Source: Sindora glabra
Lineage: Eukaryota; Streptophyta; Magnoliopsida; Fabales; Fabaceae
Length of the DNA: 64,000 nt
Direction: 5' to 3'
Assembly (NCBI GenBank): GCA_020226215.1
Contig: CM035233.1
Location: 9,486,001 to 9,550,000 of the forward strand
The translations under genes and the position numbers were made by a program. Of the stretch, positions 62,945 through 64,000 are shown one piece after another; positions within the stretch are counted from its first letter, which is position 1, and every line of letters begins with the position of its first letter. Below the pieces are notes generated by a model. That model ran no database searches and was not told the DNA's origin. It was given only the letters and a program-made list of their open reading frames with translations.

Positions 62945-64000
62945 CTTATATGATGCATTTTTGGATGTTATCTTGTTTAGTTTAATAAATTTAGTTGCAT
63001 TTTGTGAATGGGTCTTGAATTTGAAATGAAATCAAATCTTTTAGATAATGCTGTATTTTGATCCTGTTTCAGGTTTTAGGCTATATCTGGAGTTCTAGAT
63101 GTTGGATTGGGTTGTTCTTTATATGGTTACAAAGCTAAGAAAAATCCCTGCAACTTTCATGTTTAAAGAAAAGCCCAGTTTGGAATCTAAGGATCTCAAA
63201 TTCTGCTTGGAAGATGAAACAGTGGTTCTGACGGAATCTGACCTTTGGTTACTAATCTGATCATAACTTGGGATATAAATGTCAAAATTATGAGTTCTTT
63301 ACGGCATTTGAAAGTTAAGATCCGGCTCTACAACTCCTATGTTGACAGGAAGATGTAAATCTGCCATTCTCATGGTGAAAAACTACCAACAAGTCAGAAG
63401 AATTGTTGCTGCGAAAATAAAAAAGGGTAGTTAGAGACCATGGGTGGTAGCTAAAGAATGTGATTGGTAGCTAATGGTCAAGATTTATGACTTGCAGCTG
63501 ATTCATTCACCTATAAATAGGTAGAAGTGGAGAGCATTTGCAGCATTCATTGATTCATGCATTTTAGATAGTAGTTTAGTTCATGCATTTTTAGTTCTTG
63601 TATGCCTCCTACATGGAAGGCTAGGTTTTCCTCCTACATGGATGGATAGCATTTTCATTTTCATGCATTTGTAATTGTATTCTTGTGTTTGTATCATGAA
63701 TGTGATGATGTTTCTATTTTATTTTGAGTTTGTTTTTTATTTCATTATGTTCTAATTTTTCATCTTCCTAGGGTGATGACGTAACTTGATAATAACGGAT
63801 TGAATTCTAATCTATTGAAACTAATTTCAATTTTATTTCCTAGATTGAGTTTTAATTATTGCTCTTAATGCTTTCAATTGATTGGCCACCTTTTGAATGA
63901 ACTCAATATGTATGTTGAGACTGGAAGGAGATACATGTGTATGGAACCTATAATTAAAACCGTAAATTGCATATGAAATAGGAATATATTCATATGGTTT
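62945..64000 (+). mobile_element. probable LTR of a retrotransposon, running off the window
   Basis: Base composition changes sharply near 62945. A possible LTR start is tgatgcatttttgg (62951). A good TATA box (cacctataaatagg, 63510-63523) is followed by a transcribed-leader-like stretch with a direct repeat of cctcctacatgga (near 63605 and 63631). There is no ORF. This layout fits an LTR with its promoter. The right end and any coding part lie beyond 64000. Confidence 0.5.

Overview
This window looks like nuclear DNA of a flowering plant, probably a eudicot. It is very AT-rich. Its only two intact genes have canonical plant spliceosomal introns, and almost everything else is decayed plant transposable elements, small MITEs, simple repeats, an endogenous pararetrovirus scrap and a piece of old plastid DNA. 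A woody eudicot such as a grapevine relative would fit the repeat types, but that is a guess.

Genes. A short gene island lies between about 13.8 and 25.0 kb, both genes on the minus strand and head to tail. Upstream (24937 down to 21193) is a six-exon gene for a 362-residue protein that reads as APEM9, the plant peroxisomal membrane tether for the PEX1-PEX6 export machine. Downstream (18577 down to 13834) is a nine-exon gene for a 439-residue TruA-family tRNA pseudouridine synthase. I assembled both exon by exon; every junction keeps frame. The pseudouridine synthase gene has one GC-AG intron and a 46-bp tandem duplication that copies a 3' splice site. The APEM9 gene carries a dead LINE tail in intron 2. 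The two proteins do not share a pathway.

Left flank (1-13.8 kb): a Ty3-gypsy integrase remnant (1.86-2.71 kb), a long-TIR MULE-like MITE (3.7-4.2 kb), a roughly 165-bp degenerate tandem array, a hAT-type MITE (9.3-9.9 kb), a copia-like 3'/LTR region (11.9-12.7 kb) and a second AT-rich MITE.

Right flank (25-64 kb): an RPA-like (Helitron-type) remnant split by a Stowaway MITE (25.8-28.1 kb), a hAT transposase remnant (33.3-35.5 kb), an 0.86-kb tandem duplication (38.1-39.8 kb), a gypsy-like non-coding block with about 180-bp repeats (41-43.3 kb), a complete solo LTR with a perfect 5-bp target-site duplication (44614-47202), a long decayed Helitron Rep/helicase (50.4-55.3 kb), a nuclear plastid insertion of the 16S rRNA 3' end (56.7-57.0 kb), paired dispersed repeats (57.6-59.4 kb), a caulimovirid-like movement-protein remnant (61.6-62.9 kb) and an LTR running off the right edge.

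A common thread is C-to-T and G-to-A decay: the plastid rRNA copy differs from the functional rRNA mostly by such transitions, and key residues of the Helitron and hAT proteins are lost through His-to-Tyr and Asp-to-Asn changes that fit the same process. That is what long-term cytosine methylation of silent DNA produces. I saw no CRISPR, operon, tRNA gene or other prokaryote-type system, and no convincing new multi-gene system.
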